This document shows positions 1 through 6,152 of a DNA stretch of 7,419 nucleotides, piece by piece. Both the position numbers and the translations under genes were made by a program. The stretch comes from Burkholderiales bacterium (lineage in GTDB: Bacteria; Pseudomonadota; Gammaproteobacteria; Burkholderiales; Casimicrobiaceae), in the NCBI GenBank assembly GCA_025935435.1, contig JAICVH010000108.1, forward strand, positions 1 through 7,419, in the 5' to 3' direction. Each line of letters begins with the position of its first letter. Within the stretch, counting starts at the first letter, position 1. The notes beneath the pieces were generated by a model. It saw only the letters and a program-made list of their open reading frames with translations. It ran no database searches and was not told the origin of the DNA.

Positions 1-76
1 CGCACGCCGGCGCCGGATTTACCGGGATGACGCGGCGTTACCGTTCTGTGGCGCAAATGGATTGGCGCAGGTCACC

Positions 77-982
77 TCAGCCGCCTGTCGTCTCGCCGCC
101 CATCACCTGCAGCACGGTGCCGGTGATGTACGACGAATCGGCGTTCGACGCGAGGAACACGTACGCGGGCGCCAGTTCCTCCGGCTGTGCCGGACGGCCC
201 ATCGGGCTGTCCTGGCCGAAGGTCGCGACGCGCTTCGGTGTCATGCCGTCGTCCGAGGGATTGAGCGGCGTCCACACCGGGCCCGGCGCCACGGCGTTCA
301 CGCGGATGCCCTTGTCGATCAGGTTGACCGCGAGCGATTTCGTGAACGCGTTGATTGCACCCTTGGTCGCCGAATAGTCGGGCAGCTGCTCGCTGCCCTT
401 GATGCCGGTTTCCGAGCTCGTCGCGATGATCACGCTGCCCGGTTTCATCGAACGCAGTGCGGCGCGCGACAGACGGAAATACGAATAGATGTTGGTCTTG
501 AACGTCGCGTCGAACTCCTCGTCGGTCACGTCTTCCAGCTTTGGCTTGCGATTCTGGTGCGCCGCGTTGGCGACGAGAATATCGATGCGGCCGAAGTGTT
601 TCACCGTCTTCTCGACGATTTCGTCGCAGAACGACGCATCGGTGAGATCACCCGCCACCGCCATGCATTTCGCACCCGCAGCCTCGATGGCGCGCCTCGT
701 TTCATCGGCGTCGGGTTGTTCCTCGGGGAGGTACGTGATCGCGACGCTGGCGCCTTCGCGCGCGTACAGCACGGCGACTGCGCGGCCGATGCCAGAGTCC
801 CCGCCGGTGATCAGGGCGACCTTGCCTTCGAGCTTACCCGCCGGCCGGTACGCCTCCGCCTGATAACGCGGTTGCGGGTCGAGCTTCTGTTCCAGGCCGA
901 CACCTTCCTGATGCTGCTCGGGAAACGGCGGCATCGGCTCGCGGATCGGCTTGTCGGTGCGTGGCTGCGAATGTGCGTTCAT
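77..982 (-). CDS. SDR family NAD(P)-dependent oxidoreductase, YghA-like
   Basis: A 301-residue cytoplasmic short-chain dehydrogenase/reductase that should oxidise or reduce a small alcohol/carbonyl substrate with NAD(P). A proline- and glutamine-rich N-terminal extension of about 50 residues precedes the Rossmann fold, as in the longer YghA-type SDRs. The cofactor loop TGGDSGIGR spans about residues 59-67, with acidic D112 in GDLTD. The catalytic set is visible: N164 (FKTNIYSYF), S190 (ATSSETG), Y203 and K207 (YSATK). The PGPVWTPL segment follows at about 233-240. The usual NNAG motif reads NAAH (139-142). The ATG was chosen because a GGAG lies 8 bases upstream (complement of 991-994) and the N-terminus fits the family. 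It is divergent from the kbp-like gene. Such proteins are often annotated as general stress or glucose dehydrogenase-like, but the substrate cannot be told here. SDR membership is certain. Confidence 0.93.
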   Translation of the reverse strand: MNAHSQPRTDKPIREPMPPFPEQHQEGVGLEQKLDPQPRYQAEAYRPAGKLEGKVALITGGDSGIGRAVAVLYAREGASVAITYLPEEQPDADETRRAIEAAGAKCMAVAGDLTDASFCDEIVEKTVKHFGRIDILVANAAHQNRKPKLEDVTDEEFDATFKTNIYSYFRLSRAALRSMKPGSVIIATSSETGIKGSEQLPDYSATKGAINAFTKSLAVNLIDKGIRVNAVAPGPVWTPLNPSDDGMTPKRVATFGQDSPMGRPAQPEELAPAYVFLASNADSSYITGTVLQVMGGETTGG

Positions 983-1002
983 GAGGCGGACTCCAGGAAG
1001 TG

Positions 1003-1015
1003 TGAAAATTTTTCA
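1003..1015. promoter_or_regulatory. AT-rich 13-base dyad upstream of the SDR gene
   Basis: TGAAAA and TTTTCA form a perfect 6-base dyad around one central T. It lies 20 bases before the SDR start codon and is strikingly AT-rich for this genome. It could be an operator, part of the SDR promoter or an AT-rich upstream element. No regulator can be assigned from the sequence. Confidence 0.3.
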
Positions 1016-1038
1016 ACGGCCGAAGGGCTTACGCGGAC

Positions 1039-1053
1039 TTGCATCTTTTGCAA
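1039..1053. promoter_or_regulatory. Small inverted repeat in the divergent spacer
   Basis: TTGCA and TGCAA are separated by 5 bases (TCTTT). The site is in the middle of the spacer between the divergent SDR and kbp-like genes, so it could serve either promoter. With 5-base arms the repeat could also be chance. Confidence 0.22.
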
Positions 1054-1094
1054 TGAAACCGGCGCGTGGACAGTGAGAAAAAGCGGAGGCGCGG

Positions 1095-1103
1095 TGTTAT
1101 GCT
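1095..1103 (+). promoter_or_regulatory. Possible extended -10 for the kbp-like gene
   Basis: TGTTATGCT has the form TG-N-TATGCT, an extended -10 with 4 of 6 matches in the hexamer. No good -35 lies 16-18 bases upstream, which is tolerable for an extended -10. It would give a leader of about 65 bases ahead of the ATG at 1177. In E. coli the homologue (ygaU/kbp) is known as a stress- and osmolarity-responsive gene; whether that holds here is inference. Confidence 0.3.
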
Positions 1104-1176
1104 GATTGCCCGATCCGCGTTGGCACGATGCGGTTGGACAGCAGCGTTTCGAAAATTATCTTGCGAGGAGCGACCG

Positions 1177-1677
1177 ATGGGATTGATTGACTTCGTCAAG
1201 GATGCAGGTGAGAAGCTCTTCGGACGTGGCGTTGCGCAGGCAGCGACCAAAGATGCGGCGGCGGAGGCGTCGAACGACGCGAAGGTGCAGGCAGCCAACG
1301 CGGCGGCGGGCGATGCGATCGTCGAATACATCAAGTCGCAGAACCTGTCGGCGACCGGGCTCACGGTCACGTATGACGGCAAGACCTCCACCGCGACGGT
1401 ATTCGGCGTGGCGCCGGATCAGGAGACGCGAGAAAAGATCGTGCTCTGCTGCGGCAACGTCGCGGGCGTCGCGGCCGTCAAGGACATGCTGAGCGTCGAC
1501 CAGAGCGGACCGGAAGCCAAGTACTACACGGTCGTCTCGGGCGATACGCTTTCCAAGATCTCGAAGCATTACTACGGTGACGCGAACCAGTACATGAAGA
1601 TCTTCGAGGCGAACAAGCCGATGCTGAAATCGCCGGACAAGATCTATCCGGGCCAGAACCTCCGTATTCCGCAGTGA
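1177..1677 (+). CDS. kbp: BON and LysM domain protein, Kbp/YgaU family
   Basis: A 166-residue protein matching E. coli Kbp (YgaU, also called LysM), a small cytoplasmic K+-binding protein of about 149 residues. The first 15 residues (MGLIDFVKDAGEKLF) and the C-terminal part (FEANKPMLKSPDKIYPGQ, then LRIP) are nearly those of the E. coli protein. The order is a short N-terminal helix, an Ala-rich stretch (about 19-47) that is longer than in E. coli, a BON domain (about 45-108) and a LysM domain (about 116-165, starting YYTVVSGDTLSKIS). No signal peptide is visible. C91 and C92 are adjacent in the BON domain, which is unusual. The ATG at 1177 is preceded by GCGAGGAG (1163-1170); an in-frame GTG at 1066 was discarded because it adds residues absent from the family. 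The stop overlaps the next small frame by 4 bases (GTGA). K+ binding is transferred from E. coli. Confidence 0.92.
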   Translation: MGLIDFVKDAGEKLFGRGVAQAATKDAAAEASNDAKVQAANAAAGDAIVEYIKSQNLSATGLTVTYDGKTSTATVFGVAPDQETREKIVLCCGNVAGVAAVKDMLSVDQSGPEAKYYTVVSGDTLSKISKHYYGDANQYMKIFEANKPMLKSPDKIYPGQNLRIPQ

Positions 1678-1850
1678 GCGGGTCGCGGCCACGGTTGCTG
1701 CAGTTGGCACGCCCTGGCGACGAACGGCTGCGCGCCGGGCCCGGCGACGATGATGACGACGACGACGAGACGCCGATTGGCGATCCTCCGGATGACGACG
1801 GGGGGGACGATGACGATGACGATGATGACGAGGAGCCGATCCAGGTTTAG
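1674..1850 (+). CDS. Predicted 58-residue poly-aspartate acidic peptide
   Basis: An open frame from GTG (1674) to TAG (1848-1850), in the -1 frame relative to the kbp-like gene. Its GTG shares bases with the TGA of that gene (GTGA), the classic arrangement for translational coupling. The first 24 residues are basic and mixed (MSGSRPRLLQLARPGDERLR). Then come two acidic units: seven Asp followed by ETPI (25-35), and eight Asp followed by EEPI (45-56), joined by a G/P/D linker and ending QV. No known domain, signal peptide or membrane segment is seen. Asp codons alternate GAC and GAT rather than repeating one triplet, which argues slightly for selection on the protein. Its own ribosome site would lie inside the kbp 3' end, where none is convincing. 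It could bind cations or basic proteins, or be a non-coding low-complexity tail; the function is not recognised. Confidence 0.5.
   Translation: MSGSRPRLLQLARPGDERLRAGPGDDDDDDDETPIGDPPDDDGGDDDDDDDDEEPIQV
1746..1841 (+). repeat. Two-unit GAY-rich repeat encoding Asp runs
   Basis: Two similar stretches, 1746-1778 and 1806-1841, are built from GAC/GAT triplets and end in GAG, one more codon, then CCG AT(T/C). They translate as D7-ETPI and D8-EEPI. They look like a duplicated coding unit with divergence, or a slippage-prone low-complexity tract. A run of seven G (1800-1806) sits between the units. Confidence 0.6.
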
Positions 1851-1881
1851 CGCTGAGGCGCTGCCGCCGGGCGCCTAAGCG
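1851..1881 (+). terminator. Hairpin directly after the acidic peptide stop
   Basis: Arms CGCT-G-AGGCGC and GCGCCT-A-AGCG pair over 10 base pairs with one G/A mismatch and a 9-base loop (1862-1870). The hairpin starts on the base after the TAG. No T-run follows, so it is not a textbook intrinsic terminator; it may end the kbp transcript or protect its 3' end from nucleases. Confidence 0.42.
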
Positions 1882-1964
1882 TTCACTCCACCGGCGTGTC
1901 GTGCCGACGGCCTGAACCGGTTGCATATTGCACCGCAGCAACAACTCGAGAGGCCGCCGGACAG

Positions 1965-1995
1965 TTCACCGCGCATCGTGGCGCACGAGTAGAAT
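1965..1995 (+). promoter_or_regulatory. Candidate promoter of the ABC importer operon
   Basis: TAGAAT at 1990-1995 is a 5-of-6 match to the sigma70 -10 hexamer. A TTCACC (4 of 6 to TTGACA) lies at 1965-1970, but the 19-base spacing is long. Transcription would begin about 2002-2004, at or just before the ATG at 2005, which implies a leaderless or nearly leaderless message. Confidence 0.45.
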
Positions 1996-2004
1996 CGCGC
2001 CGAC

Positions 2005-3036
2005 ATGCAGCCGTACCTGTCCATTGAAAACGTGTCCGTCGCTTACGACGGCACACGTGTCCTGACCGACGTCACGCTCGACGTTGCACGCGGCGAACTC
2101 GTCGCCCTCCTCGGGTCTTCCGGTTGCGGCAAGACGACGCTGTTGCGCTCGATTGCCGGATTCGTGACGCCACAGGCGGGACGCATCCGCGTTGACGGAC
2201 GCGACATCACGTCGCTGCCGCCGGAGAAGCGCGGCACGGCGATGATGTTCCAGTCGTACGCGCTGTGGCCGCACATGACGGTCGCCGGCAACATTGGCTA
2301 CGGCTTGCGCATGCGCGGCGCGTCGAAGGAGGCGATCGCACGCCGCGTCGACGAGATGCTGTCGTTGTTGCAGATGCAGGGCTTCGGCCCGCGGCCGGTC
2401 ACGCAGCTGTCGGGCGGTCAGAGGCAGCGTGTCGCGCTCGGCCGCGCGCTCGCCGTCGACCCCAAGCTTCTGCTGCTCGACGAGCCGATGTCGAATCTCG
2501 ACTACAAGGTACGGATCGAGCTGCGACACGAGTTGCGTGCGCTGCAGAAGCGCATCGGAATCACCGCCGTGTACGTGACGCACGATCGCGAGGAAGCGTT
2601 GACGCTCGCCGATCGCATCGCCGTACTCGACGCAGGCAACGTCGTCCAGTACGGGTCGCCGGAGGCGATTTTCCATCAGCCCGCGTCGGCGTTCGTCGCC
2701 GGGTTCATGGGTGCCGACAATGCGATCGGGTTGACACGTGCGAGCGACGGCCGGCTCGTGCAATCGGGCCAGGGCGAGCCGGTCACCGCGCACTTTCGGA
2801 GCGACGTCGCACGCATCGACGCGCCGGGCGGGGCAGTCGGCGCAACTGATCTGCATCTCGCAGGCGAGGTGATCCAGACGCTCTACGTCGGACAGGGTTA
2901 TCGGTATCGGGTGCGCACGGACGGCGCGGACGTCTGGGCGCACGCTTCACATCGCATCGACGAAGGCGCGCCGGTCGCCGTCATCGTTCCTCGCGATGCC
3001 TTGTTGTTGTTTCCGCGCGCTGCGTCGGCCCACTGA
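2005..3036 (+). CDS. ABC importer ATP-binding protein (PotA/FbpC-like)
   Basis: The 343-residue ATPase subunit powers the importer encoded downstream; it should dimerise on the cytoplasmic face of the two permeases. All nucleotide-binding motifs are intact: Walker A GSSGCGKTT (37-45), Q-loop Q83 (MMFQSYALWPHMTV), signature LSGGQRQRVALGRAL (135-149), Walker B LLLLDE (155-160), D-loop SNLD (163-166) and switch H193. A C-terminal TOBE-type region (about 240-337, ending DALLLFPRA) gives the size and layout of the polyamine/iron/2-aminoethylphosphonate importer ATPases. The ATG at 2005 starts exactly where the domain starts (YLSIENVSVAYDG). There is no Shine-Dalgarno in front of it, but a TAGAAT lies 9 bases upstream. 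It is the first gene of a four-gene operon, 58 bases before the binding-protein gene. The substrate is not determined by this subunit. Confidence 0.95.
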   Translation: MQPYLSIENVSVAYDGTRVLTDVTLDVARGELVALLGSSGCGKTTLLRSIAGFVTPQAGRIRVDGRDITSLPPEKRGTAMMFQSYALWPHMTVAGNIGYGLRMRGASKEAIARRVDEMLSLLQMQGFGPRPVTQLSGGQRQRVALGRALAVDPKLLLLDEPMSNLDYKVRIELRHELRALQKRIGITAVYVTHDREEALTLADRIAVLDAGNVVQYGSPEAIFHQPASAFVAGFMGADNAIGLTRASDGRLVQSGQGEPVTAHFRSDVARIDAPGGAVGATDLHLAGEVIQTLYVGQGYRYRVRTDGADVWAHASHRIDEGAPVAVIVPRDALLLFPRAASAH

Positions 3037-3094
3037 TCCAGGCGCGGTCAGGCAATCGTCGGTAATCAGTGTTCAAACGATTCGGGAGAAAGTC

Positions 3095-4237
3095 ATGAAG
3101 TTTCGCTTGCTGTTGTCCGTTGCGGCGCTTGGCGTTGCCGCTGCCGCGCCCGCGGCCGCGCAGACGACGCTCAACGTCGTGTCCGCCGGCGACCAGAACA
3201 TGGTCGACTACGTCAACAACTATCTCGGACCCAAGTTCGAGCAGATGAACCCCGGCGTCAAGGTGCGCGCCGTCGGTACGGGGCCTGGTGATTCGGGCTC
3301 GCAGAAGATCTACGAGAAACTTTCGGCGCAGCAGAAGGCCGGCGCGGCTTCGTGGGACGTCGATGTCGCTGTCGTGCATCAGCGGGGCGCGGCGACGATG
3401 GTTTCCGAAAAGCTTCTGATGCCGTACCGCAATGAAATCGCCGCAGGCAAGCTCGTGTCGCGCGACACCGCAAAGAACGCGCTCGGCGCGGATGTCGACG
3501 GCTACGTGCTGCCGATGTTCCACAGCCAGATCGCGTTTGCGTACAACCCCGATCTGGTCAAGGCGCCACCGAAGAGCTTCACCGAACTGTCCGACTGGGT
3601 GAAAAAGAACCCGAAGCAGTTCGGCTACAACGGCGTCAAGGGCGGGATGTCCGGCGTGGGCTTCGTGATGGGCTGGGTCGCCGCGAACAGCGGCATGGGC
3701 GACAAGCTGGAAAAGGGCCCTTACGATCCCGCCGCCAAAGCCACGATCGAAAAATCGCTGACGAGCCTCAAGGATTTCAATCAGTACGTCGTGATGACAC
3801 CGGGTAATGCCGGCACGCTCGACATGCTGAATCGCGGCGAAATATCGATGGGTCCCGTGTGGGTCGACATGTTCTACACGTGGATGGCCGACGGGAAGAT
3901 GAACCCGAAGGTGAAGCTTGCACTGCCGTCACCCGGCCTGCCGGGACAGCCGATGTATTACGTGATCCCGGCCAAGGCGGCGAACGCGGCGATGGCGAAG
4001 AAGTTCATCGACTTCGCCGAGAGCCCGGAAGTGCAGGCCGATGGCATCGTCAAGCAGTTCAACTGGTATCCGGGCATCGATCCGCAGTACGTGCAGTCGA
4101 AGATGGAACCGGCCGCGTGGAACAAGCTCTTCACCGACATCTCGCCCGCCGACCTGTCGAAGAACGGACGGCCCTTCCCGCTGTCGCAATATTTCACCGA
4201 CATCGTCGAAGGCTACGAGCGCGTCGTGTTGAAGTAA
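3095..4237 (+). CDS. ABC importer periplasmic solute-binding protein
   Basis: A 380-residue extracellular solute-binding protein. A Sec signal peptide is clear: basic MKFR, a hydrophobic Leu/Ala core, and a likely cut at about A22/Q23 (PAAA-QTT). The mature part begins TLNVVSAGDQNMVDYV, a typical first beta strand of the two-lobe fold, and includes WDVDVAVVHQRG (lobe strand and loop), GYVLPMFHSQIAFAYNPDLV (about 133-152, often part of the hinge and ligand cleft) and ISMGPVWVDMFYTW. Aromatic residues in those loops could contact ligand. The late segment (YYVIPAKAANAAMAKKFIDF) is typical of this superfamily. The start at 3095 was chosen over upstream in-frame starts because GGGAGAA (3084-3090) precedes it and the signal peptide begins there. 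The stop is 5 bases before the next gene. The family includes polyamine-, iron- and YnjB-like proteins; a YnjB-like affinity is only an impression, and the ligand is unknown. Confidence 0.92.
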   Translation: MKFRLLLSVAALGVAAAAPAAAQTTLNVVSAGDQNMVDYVNNYLGPKFEQMNPGVKVRAVGTGPGDSGSQKIYEKLSAQQKAGAASWDVDVAVVHQRGAATMVSEKLLMPYRNEIAAGKLVSRDTAKNALGADVDGYVLPMFHSQIAFAYNPDLVKAPPKSFTELSDWVKKNPKQFGYNGVKGGMSGVGFVMGWVAANSGMGDKLEKGPYDPAAKATIEKSLTSLKDFNQYVVMTPGNAGTLDMLNRGEISMGPVWVDMFYTWMADGKMNPKVKLALPSPGLPGQPMYYVIPAKAANAAMAKKFIDFAESPEVQADGIVKQFNWYPGIDPQYVQSKMEPAAWNKLFTDISPADLSKNGRPFPLSQYFTDIVEGYERVVLK

Positions 4238-4242
4238 TCCGC

Positions 4243-5121
4243 GTGGCGACGCTCGCGGATACGGCGATCGCCCCAGGCCCGTCCAGCAATCGGGGTCGCT
4301 GGACGGGCATCGCGCTGATCCTGCCGGCGCTCGTCGTCGTCGGGCTGTTCTTCGTCATCCCGCTGTTCTTGTCCGCCATTGGCGCGTTTCGCGCGGCCGA
4401 TGGCGGATTCACGCTCGCGCACTTCGAGAAGTCGCTCGAGCTCTACACGCGCGACCTGGTGTTCACCGTCGCGATCGTGGCGTTGTCGACGCTGCTGATA
4501 GCGCTCGTCGCGATTGCGATTGCAGGTTATCTGACGCTCGGCGAAAACCCGCGCGCCGTCGCCATCCTGCGCTGGCTCTATCGCTGGCCGCTGTTCATTC
4601 CGTTCGTCGTCGCAGGGCAGGTGATGCGAACGTTCCTCGCGAAGAACGGCATGCTGAACCACGTGCTGATCGGCGGCGGGCTGATCGACCCGATCTCGGC
4701 GGAATCGATGCTCGACTGGCGCGGCATCGTCATCGCGTTCGTCTGGAAGCAGGCTCCGTTCGTAACGCTGCTGCTCGCCGGCGCGATGGCCGCGATGCAC
4801 CGCGAGCACATCGAAGCAGCGCGCAACCTCGGCGCGCCTCGATGGCGCGTGCTCGTCGAAATCGTGCTGCCCCAGGTACGAGGGACGCTGCTCGTCGGAC
4901 TGGTGCTGTCGTTCGTCACGATGCTTTCCGTACTGTCGGTGCCGTTGATGATCAATCCCAATTCGCCGACGATGATCACCGTCGACGTCGCCTACCGGAT
5001 CAACACGTTCGCCGATTACGCGGTCGCGAACGCGCTGTGCCTGCTGTCGCTGCTCTTGGCGGCCTTCGGCGCGGCGTTCTACCTGCGACACGCCGTCCGG
5101 CGAGCCGAGACGGCCGCATGA
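4243..5121 (+). CDS. ABC importer permease, first subunit
   Basis: A 292-residue inner-membrane permease with about six hydrophobic helices (roughly 23-46, 72-98, 112-132, 161-184, 213-235 and 262-283). The cytoplasmic EAA loop that docks on the ATPase is intact: EAARNLGAPRWRVLVEIVLP (191-210) with the invariant Gly at 197. A charged N-terminal tail of about 20 residues precedes helix 1. The first start consistent with this layout is GTG at 4243, 5 bases after the binding-protein stop. Only a weak GAAG lies upstream, so translation is probably coupled to the preceding gene. The frame is open much further upstream, but that part overlaps the binding-protein gene and is a shadow. It pairs with the next permease to form a heterodimeric channel, as PotB and PotC do. 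Confidence 0.9.
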   Translation: MATLADTAIAPGPSSNRGRWTGIALILPALVVVGLFFVIPLFLSAIGAFRAADGGFTLAHFEKSLELYTRDLVFTVAIVALSTLLIALVAIAIAGYLTLGENPRAVAILRWLYRWPLFIPFVVAGQVMRTFLAKNGMLNHVLIGGGLIDPISAESMLDWRGIVIAFVWKQAPFVTLLLAGAMAAMHREHIEAARNLGAPRWRVLVEIVLPQVRGTLLVGLVLSFVTMLSVLSVPLMINPNSPTMITVDVAYRINTFADYAVANALCLLSLLLAAFGAAFYLRHAVRRAETAA

Positions 5122-5150
5122 CGCAGCCCACACCGCGCGCATACCGGTGA
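5118..5150 (+). other. 10-codon mini-frame bridging the two permease genes
   Basis: ATG at 5118 overlaps the first permease's TGA (ATGA). The frame reads MTQPTPRAYR and stops at a TGA (5148-5150) that overlaps the GTG of the second permease (GTGA). It may be a coupling relay that carries ribosomes from one gene to the next. Alternatively it is the true N-terminus of the second permease, separated from its body by a small indel: removing TG at 5148-5149 would join it to TIASRLGPN. The sequence alone cannot decide. Confidence 0.35.
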
Positions 5151-5962
5151 CGATCGCATCGCGGCTCGGACCGAACGTGCTGCGCGCGCTGCTGCTCGCG
5201 CTTTTCGCGTTCGTCATCTTCGGGCCGCTTTTGAATCTCGTGCTGTGGGCCTTCGCCGAACGCTGGTATTTCCCGAGCAAGCTGCCCTCGCAGTACGGCT
5301 TCACATTTTGGGAACGCGTCTTCGCCCCGCGCGGCAACGCGATCGCGTCGCTTGGAACCAGCGTGTGGATTGCGCTCCTGACGGTCGCGTTCAGCCTCGC
5401 GGTGGCAATTCCCGCCGGTTATGCCCTCGGGCGACTGAAGCTGCCGTGGCGCGGGCTGATCCTGCTCGCGTTTTTGCTACCGCAGGCGGTGCCGAACCTT
5501 CCGGTCTACGTCAACATCGCACAGGTTTTCTACCAGATCGGCCTTGCCGGGACGATCACTGGAGTCGTGCTCGTGCATGCATCGCACGGACTGGTGCTCG
5601 CCGTGTGGATCGCGTCTGCGGCATTCGCGTCGATCGACGGATCGCTGGAGGAGGCGGCGCGCAACATCGGTGCGTCGCCGTGGACCTGCTTTCGCACCGT
5701 CACGCTGCCGCTCGCCGCTCCGGGCCTGATGGCGAGCGCAATCTTCGTGTTCCTCGAATCGCTCGACGAGTTCACCGGTACGTATTTCGTCGGCGTGCCG
5801 GATGTTACGACGCTGCCGTTGCTGATGTTCAACGCGAGCATGGGTGGGAACTACCAGATCGCGTCGATCACTGCACTGCTACTGCTCGTGCCTTCGATCG
5901 GCTTCATGCTTGTCGTCGAGCGCTTCCTGAAGGCCGACGTCCTCGCGATGGTCGGACGCTAG
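5147..5962 (+). CDS. ABC importer permease, second subunit
   Basis: A 271-residue inner-membrane permease, partner of the preceding one. Six hydrophobic helices are visible (about 11-35, 70-93, 103-125, 135-160, 192-210 and 238-258). The EAA loop EEAARNIGASPWTCFRTVTL (168-187), with Gly at 175 and followed by P188, matches the ATPase-docking motif. The size is typical of PotC-type permeases. The GTG at 5147 is the earliest in-frame start in the track-free region before helix 1 and has no Shine-Dalgarno; a 10-codon frame ending across this GTG probably supplies ribosomes. A start at 5118 would give a better ATG but is out of frame. It is the last gene of the importer operon, with no strong terminator after it. 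Function as a permease is firm; substrate is unknown. Confidence 0.9.
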   Translation: MTIASRLGPNVLRALLLALFAFVIFGPLLNLVLWAFAERWYFPSKLPSQYGFTFWERVFAPRGNAIASLGTSVWIALLTVAFSLAVAIPAGYALGRLKLPWRGLILLAFLLPQAVPNLPVYVNIAQVFYQIGLAGTITGVVLVHASHGLVLAVWIASAAFASIDGSLEEAARNIGASPWTCFRTVTLPLAAPGLMASAIFVFLESLDEFTGTYFVGVPDVTTLPLLMFNASMGGNYQIASITALLLLVPSIGFMLVVERFLKADVLAMVGR

Positions 5963-6109
5963 GCGTCGACCCGCGCAAGCAAAGCCTGATTGCGTCGGTC
6001 GTCGGTCGCTACGCGCCGCCGCTGCGGGTCGTGATCTTGCCGGTCCCGGCGCAATCACCCAGGGAGGTGATGGTTCCCCGCGAACGAGGGCCGCGCGTTG
6101 CTGTCCGAC

Positions 6110-6117
6110 TGTACAAT
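6110..6117 (+). promoter_or_regulatory. Possible -10 element for the paa operon
   Basis: TGTACAAT contains TACAAT (6112-6117), a 5-of-6 match to the -10 hexamer. There is no good -35 at the usual distance. It would give a leader of about 115 bases before paaA. A second, weaker candidate is TATCAT at 6181-6186 with TTCACG at 6155-6160, but the 20-base gap is too long. Confidence 0.3.
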
Positions 6118-6152
6118 CGCCTGCATCGCGCAATCGCGCGCGGTTGGCGTTG

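Noticed and set aside
49..69. TGGCGCA direct repeat, 14 bases apart, downstream of the SDR gene
   Set aside because: Only 7 bases long and with no third copy; not enough for a repeat array, attachment site or binding-site cluster.
62..1105. A plus-strand open frame of 347 codons opposite the SDR gene
   Set aside because: The minus strand encodes an SDR with all catalytic motifs. The plus-strand product is Arg-rich and featureless.
1135..1162. TGGACA-16-TATCTT as the kbp promoter
   Set aside because: The hexamers are fair, but transcription would start inside the Shine-Dalgarno GCGAGGAG (1163-1170), which makes this good ribosome site useless.
1066..1176. A longer Kbp-like protein starting at the GTG at 1066
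   Set aside because: The added 37 residues are not part of the family, while MGLIDFVKDAGEKLF from 1177 matches the known N-terminus and has a strong ribosome site.
1966..2943. A minus-strand open frame of 325 codons opposite the ABC ATPase
   Set aside because: The plus-strand protein has every ABC motif in order; the antisense product is low in recognisable structure.
3054..3082. AATCGT / ACGATT inverted repeat between the ATPase and binding-protein genes
   Set aside because: Six-base arms with a 17-base loop and no T-run; too weak to call a terminator or processing hairpin within an operon.
4213..5337. A long minus-strand open frame (374 codons) opposite the permease genes
   Set aside because: Its product is rich in Arg, Asp, Glu and Gln with no domain, and it spans the junction of two clear permease genes. 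Long antisense frames are expected in GC-rich coding DNA.
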